Assembly (NCBI GenBank): GCA_020852035.1
Contig: JADZBR010000121.1
Location: 1 to 15,434, forward strand
Direction of reading: 5' to 3'
DNA length: 15,434 nt
Source of the DNA: Caulobacteraceae bacterium
GTDB taxonomy: Bacteria > Pseudomonadota > Alphaproteobacteria > Caulobacterales > Caulobacteraceae
Shown here: positions 1-6,827 of the stretch, in pieces
Layout: each line of letters begins with the position of its first letter
How positions within the stretch are numbered: the first letter of the stretch is position 1
Notes under the pieces: model-generated
The model's input: the letters and a program-made list of their open reading frames with translations, nothing else
What the model was told of the DNA's origin: nothing
The model's database searches: none
Position numbers and translations under genes: made by a program

Positions 1-776
1 GCGAGGTTGTTGATGTTCACCTCGACGATGTCGGTCCAGCGGTTCTTGGGCGCGAATTCCTCCAGGTAGACCGCCGCCAGCACGCCGATGGGGATGGCCA
101 GCACGGCGGTCACCAGCAGCATCAGCGCCGAGCCGATCACCGCGCCGAGCACGCCGGCCTGCTCCGGCTAGGTGGAGTCCGAGCGGGTGAAGAACTCGGT
201 GTTGAAGCCGCCCTTGATCGCGCCCTGCCGCTTCAGCTGGTCCAGCCAGCCGAGCTGCTGGTCGTCGAGCCGGCGGCTGGATTGCGCGACGTCGCGGCTG
301 ATCTCGCCCTTGAAGTAGAGGTCGGCGTCGGCGGAGACCGGGCCGCGCATCTCGATCCGCTGTCCGATCTGGCCGGGATCGGCGCGCACCTTGTCGAGCA
401 GCTTGAAGCCGAAGTCATTGGAGACCAGTCGCTGGACCTTGCGCGAGACGGTCATGCTGGCGTCGTCTCTCAAGCCGAGCCTGCCCATCAGCGCCTCGGT
501 GACCAGGGCGTTGTAGTTGGCGCCCTCGGGCGCCGCGCGGTCGATGCGCGAGGGATCGAGGTAGACCTGCACCGTCAGGTCGTTGCGCCAGAAGGCGCTG
601 GCGCCCTGGGTGAGGATGCGGCCGAGCAGCACCGCCAGGAAGATGATCGCCACGGCGATGGCCAGGCGTCCGTAGAGCTTGAAGCGCGCCTCGGCGGCGT
701 GGCGCTTCTTCAGGCGGCGGGCGGCCTGGTCGGAGACGGCGCGGCGCGCCGGCGAAGGAGCGGCGGCGTCAGTCAT
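1..776 (-). pseudogene. pstA: Phosphate ABC transporter permease PstA, partial, interrupted by an in-frame TAG
   Basis: PstA is one of the two inner-membrane permeases of the high-affinity phosphate importer PstSCAB. The first 202 codons (776 down to 171) give a basic N-terminus, one membrane segment (about residues 33-57) and a periplasmic domain like the extension of alphaproteobacterial PstA (DUF3333 type). A TAG stop follows at 170-168. The same frame then stays open to the window edge and reads PEQAGVLGAV, a membrane segment, and YLEEFAPKNRWTD, which is the well-conserved start of the permease domain. The stop is therefore a point nonsense codon, not the natural end. The 202-residue product alone would lack every permease helix. 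The ATG overlaps the end of pstC by 8 bases, so the two are translationally coupled. The 3' end lies beyond the left edge. A genuine nonsense mutation or a base-call error would look the same here. Confidence 0.85.
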
Positions 777-2205
777 ACTGTTCGCGGTAGCGGCGCACGA
801 TGGTCAGCGCCAGGATGTTGAGGATCAGGGTGACGACGAACAGCGTCAGGCCCAGGCCGAAGGCCGAGAGGGTCTTGGGGCTGTCGAACTCCTGGTCGCC
901 GGTGAGCAGGGTGACGATCTGCACCGTCACCGTCGTCACGGTGTCCAGCGGGTTGAGCGTCGCCTTGGCCTGCAGGCCGGCGGCCATCGTCACGATCATG
1001 GTCTCGCCGATCGCCCGCGAGACGGCCAGCAGCATGGCGCCCATGATCCCCGGCAGGGCGGCCGGCAGCACCACCTTCTTGATGGTCTCCGACCGGGTGG
1101 CGCCCATCGCATAGCTGCCGTCGCGCAGGGATTGCGGCACGGCGTTGATGATGTCGTCGGAAAGCGAGGAGACGAAGGGGATCAGCATGATCCCCATGAC
1201 CACGCCGGCGACCAGCGCCATCTGGTTCTGCACGCCGAGCAGATACTGGCCGAGCCCGTCCATCGGCCCGCCGGCCATCAGCGCGCCCAGCCCGTTGACC
1301 GCCGCGCGGAACGCTGGCCCCACCGTCAGAGCGGCGAAGAAGCCGTAGACCACGGTCGGCACGCCGGCGAGAATCTCCAGCAGCGGCTTGACCACCGAGC
1401 GGGTGGTCGGCCCGGCGTACTCGGCCAGGTAGATCGCCGAGAAGAGCCCGATCGGCCCGGCCACCAGCATGGCGATGGCCATGATCAGGAAGGTGCCGAT
1501 GAACAGCGGCGCGGCGCCGAAGGCGCCCGCCGCGCCCACCTGGTCGGCCCGCATGGCGATCTGCGGGCTCCACTGCATGCCGAACAGGAAATCGAGGGGC
1601 GAGACCGCCTGGAAAAACCGCGCGCTCTCCCAGACCAGCGAGAAGACGATTCCCAGCGTGGTCAGGATCGCCACCGCCGAGCAGGCGATCAGCAGGCCCG
1701 CAACCCAGCCCTCGACCTGGTTACGGGCGCGGAACTGCGGTGTGAGGCGTCGCCGCGCGAAGAGGAAGCCGCCCACAGCCAGCAGGGCGGCGATGGCCAG
1801 CGAACCGATGGCGAAGCCCTGGGCGATCCCGCGCTCCCGGGCCGCCGTGGCCTGTAGCGCCTCGGCGACGTCCGGCGCATAGAGGGTCAGGCTGGGCTCG
1901 AAGCCGCGGCTGATCGCCCGGGCGTCGTCGAAGAACACCGCCTGCTGGTCCGCCGGCAGGGCCTGCACGGCGGCTGGGGCGTCGGCGCGCAGGACGGCGC
2001 TCTGCAGCCGGCCGCCTGCTGCGAGAACCAGGATGAGGAAGATCGCCGCCGGCGCGGCCGCCCAGAGCGCCAGGTAAGCGCCGTGGTAGCCCGGCCGCGA
2101 ATGGGCCTGCGTCCCGCCGGCGAGCGCCGCCGCGCGGCGGCGGCCGGCGACGTGCGCCAGCGCCGATATCGCCGCCAGCGCCAGGAGGGCGAACCAGATC
2201 AACAT
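769..2205 (-). CDS. pstC: Phosphate ABC transporter permease PstC
   Basis: This is the second inner-membrane permease of the PstSCAB phosphate importer, 478 residues long. It is longer than enterobacterial PstC (about 320) because of an N-terminal extension typical of alphaproteobacteria: a helix at residues 2-20, another at about 43-64, a periplasmic stretch, and a helix at about 128-150. The transporter core begins near residue 170. Diagnostic stretches are ILAGVPTVVYGFFAALTVGP (279-298) and the ABC-permease coupling loop in the last third (AVPQSLRDGSYAMGATRSET, then LPAALPGIMGAMLLAVSRAI and GETMIV). It ends in the 8-base overlap with pstA. I see no strong Shine-Dalgarno ahead of the ATG at 2205, so the exact start is slightly uncertain. 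A PhoB-type site lies 65 bases upstream, so phosphate starvation should induce it independently of phoR read-through. Confidence 0.95.
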   Translation of the reverse strand: MLIWFALLALAAISALAHVAGRRRAAALAGGTQAHSRPGYHGAYLALWAAAPAAIFLILVLAAGGRLQSAVLRADAPAAVQALPADQQAVFFDDARAISRGFEPSLTLYAPDVAEALQATAARERGIAQGFAIGSLAIAALLAVGGFLFARRRLTPQFRARNQVEGWVAGLLIACSAVAILTTLGIVFSLVWESARFFQAVSPLDFLFGMQWSPQIAMRADQVGAAGAFGAAPLFIGTFLIMAIAMLVAGPIGLFSAIYLAEYAGPTTRSVVKPLLEILAGVPTVVYGFFAALTVGPAFRAAVNGLGALMAGGPMDGLGQYLLGVQNQMALVAGVVMGIMLIPFVSSLSDDIINAVPQSLRDGSYAMGATRSETIKKVVLPAALPGIMGAMLLAVSRAIGETMIVTMAAGLQAKATLNPLDTVTTVTVQIVTLLTGDQEFDSPKTLSAFGLGLTLFVVTLILNILALTIVRRYREQYD

Positions 2206-2270
2206 CTAAACCGAAAAAGGATTCCCGCGCCCAGCGTCCGGCCTCAATGGCGGGCGATTGCTGTCCCTAC

Positions 2271-2288
2271 GCGACAGTTCGATGACAC
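2271..2288 (-). promoter_or_regulatory. Pho box upstream of pstC
   Basis: Read on the minus strand the site is GTGTCAT-CGAA-CTGTCGC: two 7-base half sites in direct orientation separated by 4 bases. This fits the PhoB consensus CTGTCAT-N4-CTGTCAT at 6 of 7 and 5 of 7 positions. It lies in the 90-base gap between the phoR stop and the pstC ATG, in the orientation expected to drive pstC. No clear -10 is visible about 10 bases downstream, which is common for PhoB-dependent promoters. Assignment is by motif and context only. Confidence 0.7.
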
Positions 2289-2295
2289 TTTTGTA

Positions 2296-3552
2296 TCAGC
2301 CGCCGTCCCGCGCCAGCGGCAGGCAGACCGTGAAGGCCGCCCCCTCGCCCGCCGCGCTCTCCACCGCCATGCCGCCCCGGTGGCGGTTGACGATGTGCTT
2401 GACGATGGCCAGGCCCAGGCCCGTGCCCAGCCGCTCGCCGCTCTTCTGGCCCTCGACCCGGTAGAACCGCTCGGTGAGCCTCGGCAGGTTCTCGCGCGCG
2501 ATGCCGGCGCCACGATCCTCCACCCGCACGCAAGCATAGGCGTCGCCCTCGCGGTCGGGCGTCAGCAGCGGCAGGCGGGCGGTGTCGCCGCCGCGCGCCC
2601 GCAGGGCCCCGGTAGCCGTCTGCGCGCCCTCGACGGTCACCTTCACGGTCTCGCCGACGGGAGAATATTTGATGGCGTTCTCGACCAGGTTCTGCACCAC
2701 CTGGATGATCTGGTCCCGCTCGCCGACGATCACCGGCGCGTCCTGCGGCGCGACCAGCTCCAGCTTCACCTGCCGCTCGGCCGCCACCGGAGCGATGGCG
2801 TCGAGCACGTCCGAGGCCGCGGCGGTCAGATCCACCGCCTCGCTGGGCGCCAGGTGCTCGGACTGCTCGATGCGGCTGAGCGAGGTGAGGTCGGCGACCA
2901 GCCGGAACATGCGGTCGGCCTGGGCCTGCATGATGTCCAGGAACCTGTCACGCGCGGCCGGGTCGTCCTTGGCGTGGCCGCGCAGGGTTTCGATGAAGCC
3001 GGAAAGCGAGGCCAGCGGCGTGCGCAGCTCATGGCTGGCGTTGGCCAGGAAATCGACCCGCGCCTGTTCGCTGCGCCGGGCCTCGGTTTCATCCTCCAGG
3101 GTCAGCAGGGCCAGGCGAGTTCCCGCGTCCGACGCCAGCGGCTTGGCGAGGGCGGCCAGTTGCCGCGAGGCCGCGCCGGTGACCACCAGCGCCGCCCGCG
3201 CCTCGCGGCCCTCGTAGAGCGCCAGGTCCACCGCCGCCAGCACGCCCGGGTCGCGGATCAGGGTGATCAGGCGCGCGCCGGCGGGCCCCATCCGCAGGAG
3301 CTCGCGGGCCGCGGCGTTGCCATAGACGCCGAAGCGGTCGGTGGCGTCCGCCTGCCGCCCGCCCATAACGATCAGCGTCGGCGTCCGCAGCGCCTCCAGC
3401 GCCTCGCGATAGGGCGGCTCGAAAGCCGGGAACGCCGGCCGCTCGGCCCGCGCCACCGCCTCCAGGTGCGCCGTGGTCGCGGTGCGCCGGCCAGGCCATG
3501 CGTCACGCAAAAGGCGCAGAAGGCTGGGCGACGAAGCGGCGGGTGCTGTCAT
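2296..3552 (-). CDS. phoR: Phosphate regulon sensor histidine kinase PhoR
   Basis: This is the histidine kinase and phosphatase partner of PhoB, controlling the phosphate-starvation regulon. In the 418 residues I see a PAS-like domain (about 50-155), a HisKA domain with the phospho-acceptor in FLANASHELRTPL (H174), and an HATPase_c domain: N-box QNLVENAIKY (N292), G1 motif DRGAG (346-350), G2 motif GTGLGLAIVKH (376 onward). FYRVEGQKSGERLGTGLGLA is the usual PhoR signature. The next gene is pstC, and a Pho box lies upstream, so it is probably autoregulated. Unusually, no hydrophobic stretch long enough for a membrane helix is present before the PAS region, whereas classical PhoR has an N-terminal membrane anchor. 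An in-frame TAA lies 12 bases before the ATG, so the gene cannot be extended upstream. A purine-rich GGGGGTAAGAG ahead of the ATG could serve as ribosome binding site. Confidence 0.93.
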   Translation of the reverse strand: MTAPAASSPSLLRLLRDAWPGRRTATTAHLEAVARAERPAFPAFEPPYREALEALRTPTLIVMGGRQADATDRFGVYGNAAARELLRMGPAGARLITLIRDPGVLAAVDLALYEGREARAALVVTGAASRQLAALAKPLASDAGTRLALLTLEDETEARRSEQARVDFLANASHELRTPLASLSGFIETLRGHAKDDPAARDRFLDIMQAQADRMFRLVADLTSLSRIEQSEHLAPSEAVDLTAAASDVLDAIAPVAAERQVKLELVAPQDAPVIVGERDQIIQVVQNLVENAIKYSPVGETVKVTVEGAQTATGALRARGGDTARLPLLTPDREGDAYACVRVEDRGAGIARENLPRLTERFYRVEGQKSGERLGTGLGLAIVKHIVNRHRGGMAVESAAGEGAAFTVCLPLARDGG

Positions 3553-3585
3553 AATCGACTCTTACCCCCTGGATGGCCGCAGCAT

Positions 3586-3603
3586 ACGACAGCCGCGTGA
3601 CAG
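3586..3603 (-). promoter_or_regulatory. Pho box upstream of phoR
   Basis: On the minus strand the site reads CTGTCAC-GCGG-CTGTCGT, two direct 7-base half sites with a 4-base spacer, each matching the PhoB half-site consensus CTGTCAT at 6 of 7 positions. It ends 33 bases before the phoR ATG and points toward phoR. It lies in the 140-base gap shared with the divergent porin gene, so it could also influence that gene, though its orientation favours phoR. Motif match only. Confidence 0.72.
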
Positions 3604-3692
3604 CCGCTCGGCTCTTCAAGGAAATCTGTGAAGGCGTCCCATGTAATCTCTATTGATCTAGTAGGGAATAATGGGCCCTTCAGGAAACCGCT
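3604..3692 (+). promoter_or_regulatory. Probable promoter and leader region of the porin gene
   Basis: This part of the divergent intergenic gap is noticeably AT-richer than its surroundings (about 3628-3672). It contains AATAAT at 3667-3672, five of six matches to a -10 hexamer, and AGGAAA at 3682-3687 as ribosome binding site for an ATG at 3693. I could not find a convincing -35 or a clean plus-strand Pho box; CTGTGAA at 3627-3633 resembles only one half site. The promoter call is inferred from position and composition. Confidence 0.35.
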
Positions 3693-5246
3693 ATGACCGA
3701 CAGCAACGAGGGACAGGCAGGCGTGACACCGATGAAGCTTCTGGCCGGAACCGCGCTCGCCGCGCTGCTGGCGACGCCCGCCTTGGCTCAGGACGCGCAG
3801 GCCCAGGCCGATCGCATCGCGGCGCTTGAAGCACAGATCGCCGCGCTGGCCGAACAGGTCGCCGAGCTGAAGGCCCAGAACGCCGCGGTCGCCAAGGCGG
3901 CTCCCGAGCGCGCGGCGGCCCGGCCGGCCGAAGCGGTCGTCTCGCTCGCCAACGGCCGGCCGACCATCGCCAGCAGCGACGGCCGGTTCACCGCCTCGAT
4001 CCGCGGGGTCCTGCAGCTTGACGCCGCGCGCTATGATCAGGCGTCGCCCGGCCCGCTCTCCACCGACTTCCGGCGAGGCTCGTTCGGCGGCGCCGACGAG
4101 AACGACCGCGCGCGCGATCTGGGCGACGGCGCCAACTTCCGCCGCGTGCGATTGGGGATCGAGGGCAAGGCGTTCGGCGCCTTCGACTACAACTTCCTCT
4201 ACGATTTCGGCGGGTCCGGCGTTGAGGAGAACGGCCGGATCAGCGCCGCCTGGGTGCAGTATTCGGCCCTGCCGGTGAAGCTGCGCGTCGGCGCCTTTCC
4301 GCCACCGACCGGCCTTGAGGACGCGGCCAGCAGCTCCAGCTCGCTCTTCGCCGAGCGCCCCTCGATCGCCGAGACCGTGCGCGGCCTGGCCGGCGGCGAC
4401 GGCCGGACCGGCCTCGGCGCGTTCGCCAGCGGCGAGCGATGGAACGTCTCGGCGGTGGTGACCGGCAATCTGATCGGGACCCAGACCTTCGACGAACAGC
4501 TAGGCTTCGTCGGCCGGGCCGCCTTCGTGCCGCTGAAGGGCGAGGACTGGCTGGTGCACCTGGGCGCCAACGCCAACCTGGTGATCAACCCCGCGGCCAC
4601 CGGGCCGGATGCGCCCGGCGGCGCGCCGACCCCGGTCCGACTGCGCGACAGGCCGGAACTGCGGGTCGACGGGACGCGGCTGATCGACACCGGAAACCTG
4701 GACGCCGACAGCGTGACCGCGCTGGGCCTGGAGTTCGGCGCCCAGCGCAGGAACCTCTACCTGCAGGCCGAATACTTCGACATCGACGTCGACCGCCGCG
4801 CCAGCGCGCTCTCCGACCCGAGCTTCAGAGGCTGGTATGTGCAGGGCAGCTGGGTGCTGACCGGCGAGGCCCGTCGATACGGAACCACGAACGCCGGCTT
4901 CGACGGTCCGCGTCCGTCCAAACCCTTCGATCCCCTGGAGGGGCAGTGGGGGGCGCTGGAACTGGCGATGCGCTATTCGCACATCGACCTCGACTATCGC
5001 GCCGGGATCGCCGGCTCGGCGCCGGCGGCCGACGCGGTGCGCGGCGGAGAGCAGAATGTCTGGTCGCTCGGGCTGAACTGGTATCTCAACACCGTGCTGA
5101 GCCTGCAGGCGGCCTACCGGCGCGTCGAGGTGGACCGCCTGTCGCCCGGCGGGACGGCCTTCGGCGCCGGGGCCACGCCGCCCGCCGGCGCGCAGGTGGG
5201 CCAGGATCTGGACATCTTGTCCCTGCGCACCCAGTACGCCTTCTAG
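3693..5246 (+). CDS. Phosphate-selective porin O/P family outer-membrane protein
   Basis: This is an outer-membrane beta-barrel of the OprO/OprP type, which passes phosphate or polyphosphate into the periplasm. It has a signal peptide (MKLLAGTALAALLATPALA, cleavage before QDAQ), then a heptad-like coiled coil rich in A, E, Q and L (about residues 36-70). The barrel follows, with alternating strands and aromatic girdles (FRRVRLGIEGKAFGAFDYNF, NLYLQAEYFDIDVDRR, GWYVQGSWVLTGEARRYG), and ends in the barrel-typical C-terminal phenylalanine (RTQYAF). Two starts are possible. The ATG at 3693 has AGGA seven bases upstream but adds 13 residues, including two acidic ones, before the signal peptide. The ATG at 3732 gives a textbook signal peptide and follows AGGCAGG at 3715-3721. 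I give the longer form as outer limit and consider 3732 equally or more likely. Divergence from phoR supports a phosphate role; the ion specificity is inferred. Confidence 0.85.
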   Translation: MTDSNEGQAGVTPMKLLAGTALAALLATPALAQDAQAQADRIAALEAQIAALAEQVAELKAQNAAVAKAAPERAAARPAEAVVSLANGRPTIASSDGRFTASIRGVLQLDAARYDQASPGPLSTDFRRGSFGGADENDRARDLGDGANFRRVRLGIEGKAFGAFDYNFLYDFGGSGVEENGRISAAWVQYSALPVKLRVGAFPPPTGLEDAASSSSSLFAERPSIAETVRGLAGGDGRTGLGAFASGERWNVSAVVTGNLIGTQTFDEQLGFVGRAAFVPLKGEDWLVHLGANANLVINPAATGPDAPGGAPTPVRLRDRPELRVDGTRLIDTGNLDADSVTALGLEFGAQRRNLYLQAEYFDIDVDRRASALSDPSFRGWYVQGSWVLTGEARRYGTTNAGFDGPRPSKPFDPLEGQWGALELAMRYSHIDLDYRAGIAGSAPAADAVRGGEQNVWSLGLNWYLNTVLSLQAAYRRVEVDRLSPGGTAFGAGATPPAGAQVGQDLDILSLRTQYAF

Positions 5247-5303
5247 CGCGCTCAAGCTCCCGGCGGGGAACCTTGTCCGGCAGATGCTGTTTTTCCTCAT
5301 GAT

Positions 5304-6020
5304 TTGTCGGGCGCCCGACGCCAAGAGGACCGCGAGATCAGCCAGCTGGGGACCGGAGAGGAGGGCCGTCGCGGGTCGGACGGCGGCGCGGGGTCGGACT
5401 CCGCCGCCCTGATCCGGGCCCGTTCCGAGACCCGCGCCCTGCTTCACGAGGTCGATCATCGGGTGAAGAACAATCTGCAGCTGATCAGCTCGCTGATCCT
5501 GCTGCAGGCGCGGCGCGTCGAGAGCCAAGCCGCCCGCGAGGCGCTGCGCGGCGTGCTGGAGCGGGTGAACGCCATCTCCATCGTTCACCGCCGGCTGTTC
5601 CAGGCGACCGACATGGAACGGTTCGACCTGGCCCAGTTCGTCCGCGACCTGGTGGAAGACATGACCGCGGTCGACGGGCGCCACATCGAGGTGAAGCTGG
5701 ATCTGCTGCGGATCGACATTCCCGCCGCGCGGGCGGCGTCGGTGGCGCTGGTCGTCAACGAACTGGTCAGCAACGCCTTCCGGCACGCCTATCCGAACGG
5801 CGAGGGGGCCGTGGAGATTCTGGTGCGGCGCGTCGAGGGCGCCCCCGAGATCGTCGTCTGCGACCACGGCGGCGGCCTGGCCGACCCCGAAACGCCGCCC
5901 CGCGGCTTCGGTCTGACCATCGCCGACCTGTTGTGCCGGCAACTCAGTGCGAACTGTTCTTTCGCCGACTCGGAACCCGGCGTCCGCGCGACGGTTAGAT
6001 TGCCGGTTGAACCGAACTGA
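5304..6020 (+). CDS. Soluble HisKA_2-type sensor histidine kinase
   Basis: This is a histidine kinase of the HisKA_2/HWE-related class common in alphaproteobacteria. The dimerisation and phospho-acceptor helix reads HEVDHRVKNNLQLISSLILL (residues 48-67, with H52 in the HRVKNN core as likely acceptor). The ATPase domain has an N-box NELVSNAFRHA (152-162), a G1-like DHGGG (187-191) and GFGLTI (201-206). There is no membrane segment and no recognisable sensor domain: the first 40 residues are low-complexity, rich in G, S, R and E. The only upstream start in this frame is the TTG at 5304, with no good ribosome binding site, because the porin stop bounds the frame, so the start is uncertain. It is 57 bases after the porin and 4 bases before the response regulator, its likely partner. 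The signal it senses cannot be read from the sequence. Confidence 0.8.
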   Translation: MSGARRQEDREISQLGTGEEGRRGSDGGAGSDSAALIRARSETRALLHEVDHRVKNNLQLISSLILLQARRVESQAAREALRGVLERVNAISIVHRRLFQATDMERFDLAQFVRDLVEDMTAVDGRHIEVKLDLLRIDIPAARAASVALVVNELVSNAFRHAYPNGEGAVEILVRRVEGAPEIVVCDHGGGLADPETPPRGFGLTIADLLCRQLSANCSFADSEPGVRATVRLPVEPN

Positions 6021-6024
6021 AGCC

Positions 6025-6492
6025 ATGACCCTCGCCCCTCCCCTCAACGTGCTGATCGTCGAAGACGAGGTCCTCCTCGCGGCCGAACTCGGCTATCTGG
6101 TCGAGGAGGTCGGCTACCATGACGTGGGCCACGCCATGACCTCGCGCGAGGCCGCCGAACTCGCCCAGGCGCTGCATCCCGACCTGGCGCTAATCGATGT
6201 GCATCTGGGCGACGGGCCTACCGGCGTCGAGGTCGCGCGGCTGATCGCCGAGGACTGCGGCGGCGTCGCCCTGTTCATGACCGCCAACGTCAAGCGCCTG
6301 CCGGACGACTTCGCCGGCGCCTGCGGGGTGATCGGCAAGCCCTATTCGGAGCATGCGGTGAAGACCGCCCTGACCTACCTCGGCTACTGCCTTCGCCACG
6401 GCGAAGCGCCCGGCCGGCCGCCGATCGGCCTCAACCTGGCGCCGGCCTGGGCCGAGCGCTGGGGCCTGGCGGACCTGGCGAAGGCCGGCTGA
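6025..6492 (+). CDS. Single-domain response regulator (receiver protein)
   Basis: This 155-residue receiver domain has no DNA-binding or enzymatic output domain. Visible landmarks are the acidic pocket VEDE (D14 with E13), phospho-acceptor D58 in LIDVHLGDG, the switch threonine T86 in LFMTAN, and K105 in IGKPYS, so all key receiver residues are present. The C-terminal 35 residues are proline- and tryptophan-containing and match no output domain I know. I chose the ATG at 6025, four bases after the kinase stop, because it starts just before the first beta strand; an in-frame GTG at 5947 would lie inside the kinase gene. The protein probably accepts phosphate from the preceding HisKA_2 kinase and acts by protein-protein contact or as a phosphate sink, as other stand-alone receivers do. 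The partnership is inferred from adjacency. Confidence 0.87.
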   Translation: MTLAPPLNVLIVEDEVLLAAELGYLVEEVGYHDVGHAMTSREAAELAQALHPDLALIDVHLGDGPTGVEVARLIAEDCGGVALFMTANVKRLPDDFAGACGVIGKPYSEHAVKTALTYLGYCLRHGEAPGRPPIGLNLAPAWAERWGLADLAKAG

Positions 6493-6494
6493 AC

Positions 6495-6779
6495 TTGCCG
6501 CTTGCGCTGGTCGATGCCGTCGGCACGGGCGCGGCGCTCTGCTCGATGGCCAGTTTTACCCCGCAGCTGGTGAAGATCTGGCGCGAGCGCGACGCCTCGT
6601 CGGTGTCGCTGCGGATGTACGTCGTGACGGTGACCGGGTTCTGCCTCTGGGTCGCCTACGGCGTGCTCAGCAAAAGCTGGCCTATCGTCGTGGCCAACGC
6701 GGTCTGCCTGATGCTCTCGGCCGCGATCCTGGTGCTGAAATGGCGCTTCGAGCACGGGGCCAAGGTAGGGACGGCTTAA
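6495..6779 (+). CDS. SemiSWEET-like PQ-loop sugar transporter
   Basis: This small membrane protein of 94 residues has three predicted helices (about 5-22, 41-58 and 63-82), the size and layout of bacterial SemiSWEET proteins, which dimerise to pass sugars across the inner membrane. The family marks are visible: SFTPQLVKIWRERDASSVSL (residues 20-39, with the PQ pair at 23-24), MY after it (41-42), LWVAYG (51-56), then PIVVANAV (63-70) and a final hydrophobic helix ending in LKWRF. The start is a TTG two bases after the response-regulator stop, which keeps helix 1 whole; the first ATG (6546) would remove most of it. Such tight spacing implies cotranscription with the kinase and regulator. The substrate is unknown. 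Confidence 0.82.
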   Translation: MPLALVDAVGTGAALCSMASFTPQLVKIWRERDASSVSLRMYVVTVTGFCLWVAYGVLSKSWPIVVANAVCLMLSAAILVLKWRFEHGAKVGTA

Positions 6780-6827
6780 CCAAGCTTCCTAACGCGACCG
6801 CAAGCGCCGCCGGGCCAGGGTGGCGCC

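Noticed and set aside
679..1857. Plus-strand open frame of 392 codons opposite pstC
   Set aside because: Its translation is R/G/H/D-rich without motifs and lies opposite a clear permease gene with membrane helices.
3627..3645. Possible Pho box on the plus strand toward the porin
   Set aside because: Only the first half site (CTGTGAA) resembles the consensus; the second is a poor match with the wrong spacing.
5247..5303. Possible terminator after the porin (CCGG repeats followed by TTTTT at 5290-5294)
   Set aside because: The arms are only 3-4 bases with poor pairing, and the T-run does not directly follow a stem.
5299..5418. ATG at 5299 as start of the histidine kinase
   Set aside because: Its frame differs from the kinase frame and runs into a stop near 5410; using it would require a frameshift for which I see no evidence.
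5947..6024. Upstream GTG start that would lengthen the response regulator by 26 residues
   Set aside because: The added residues overlap the kinase gene and fall before the receiver fold, and the ATG at 6025, four bases after the kinase stop, fits better.
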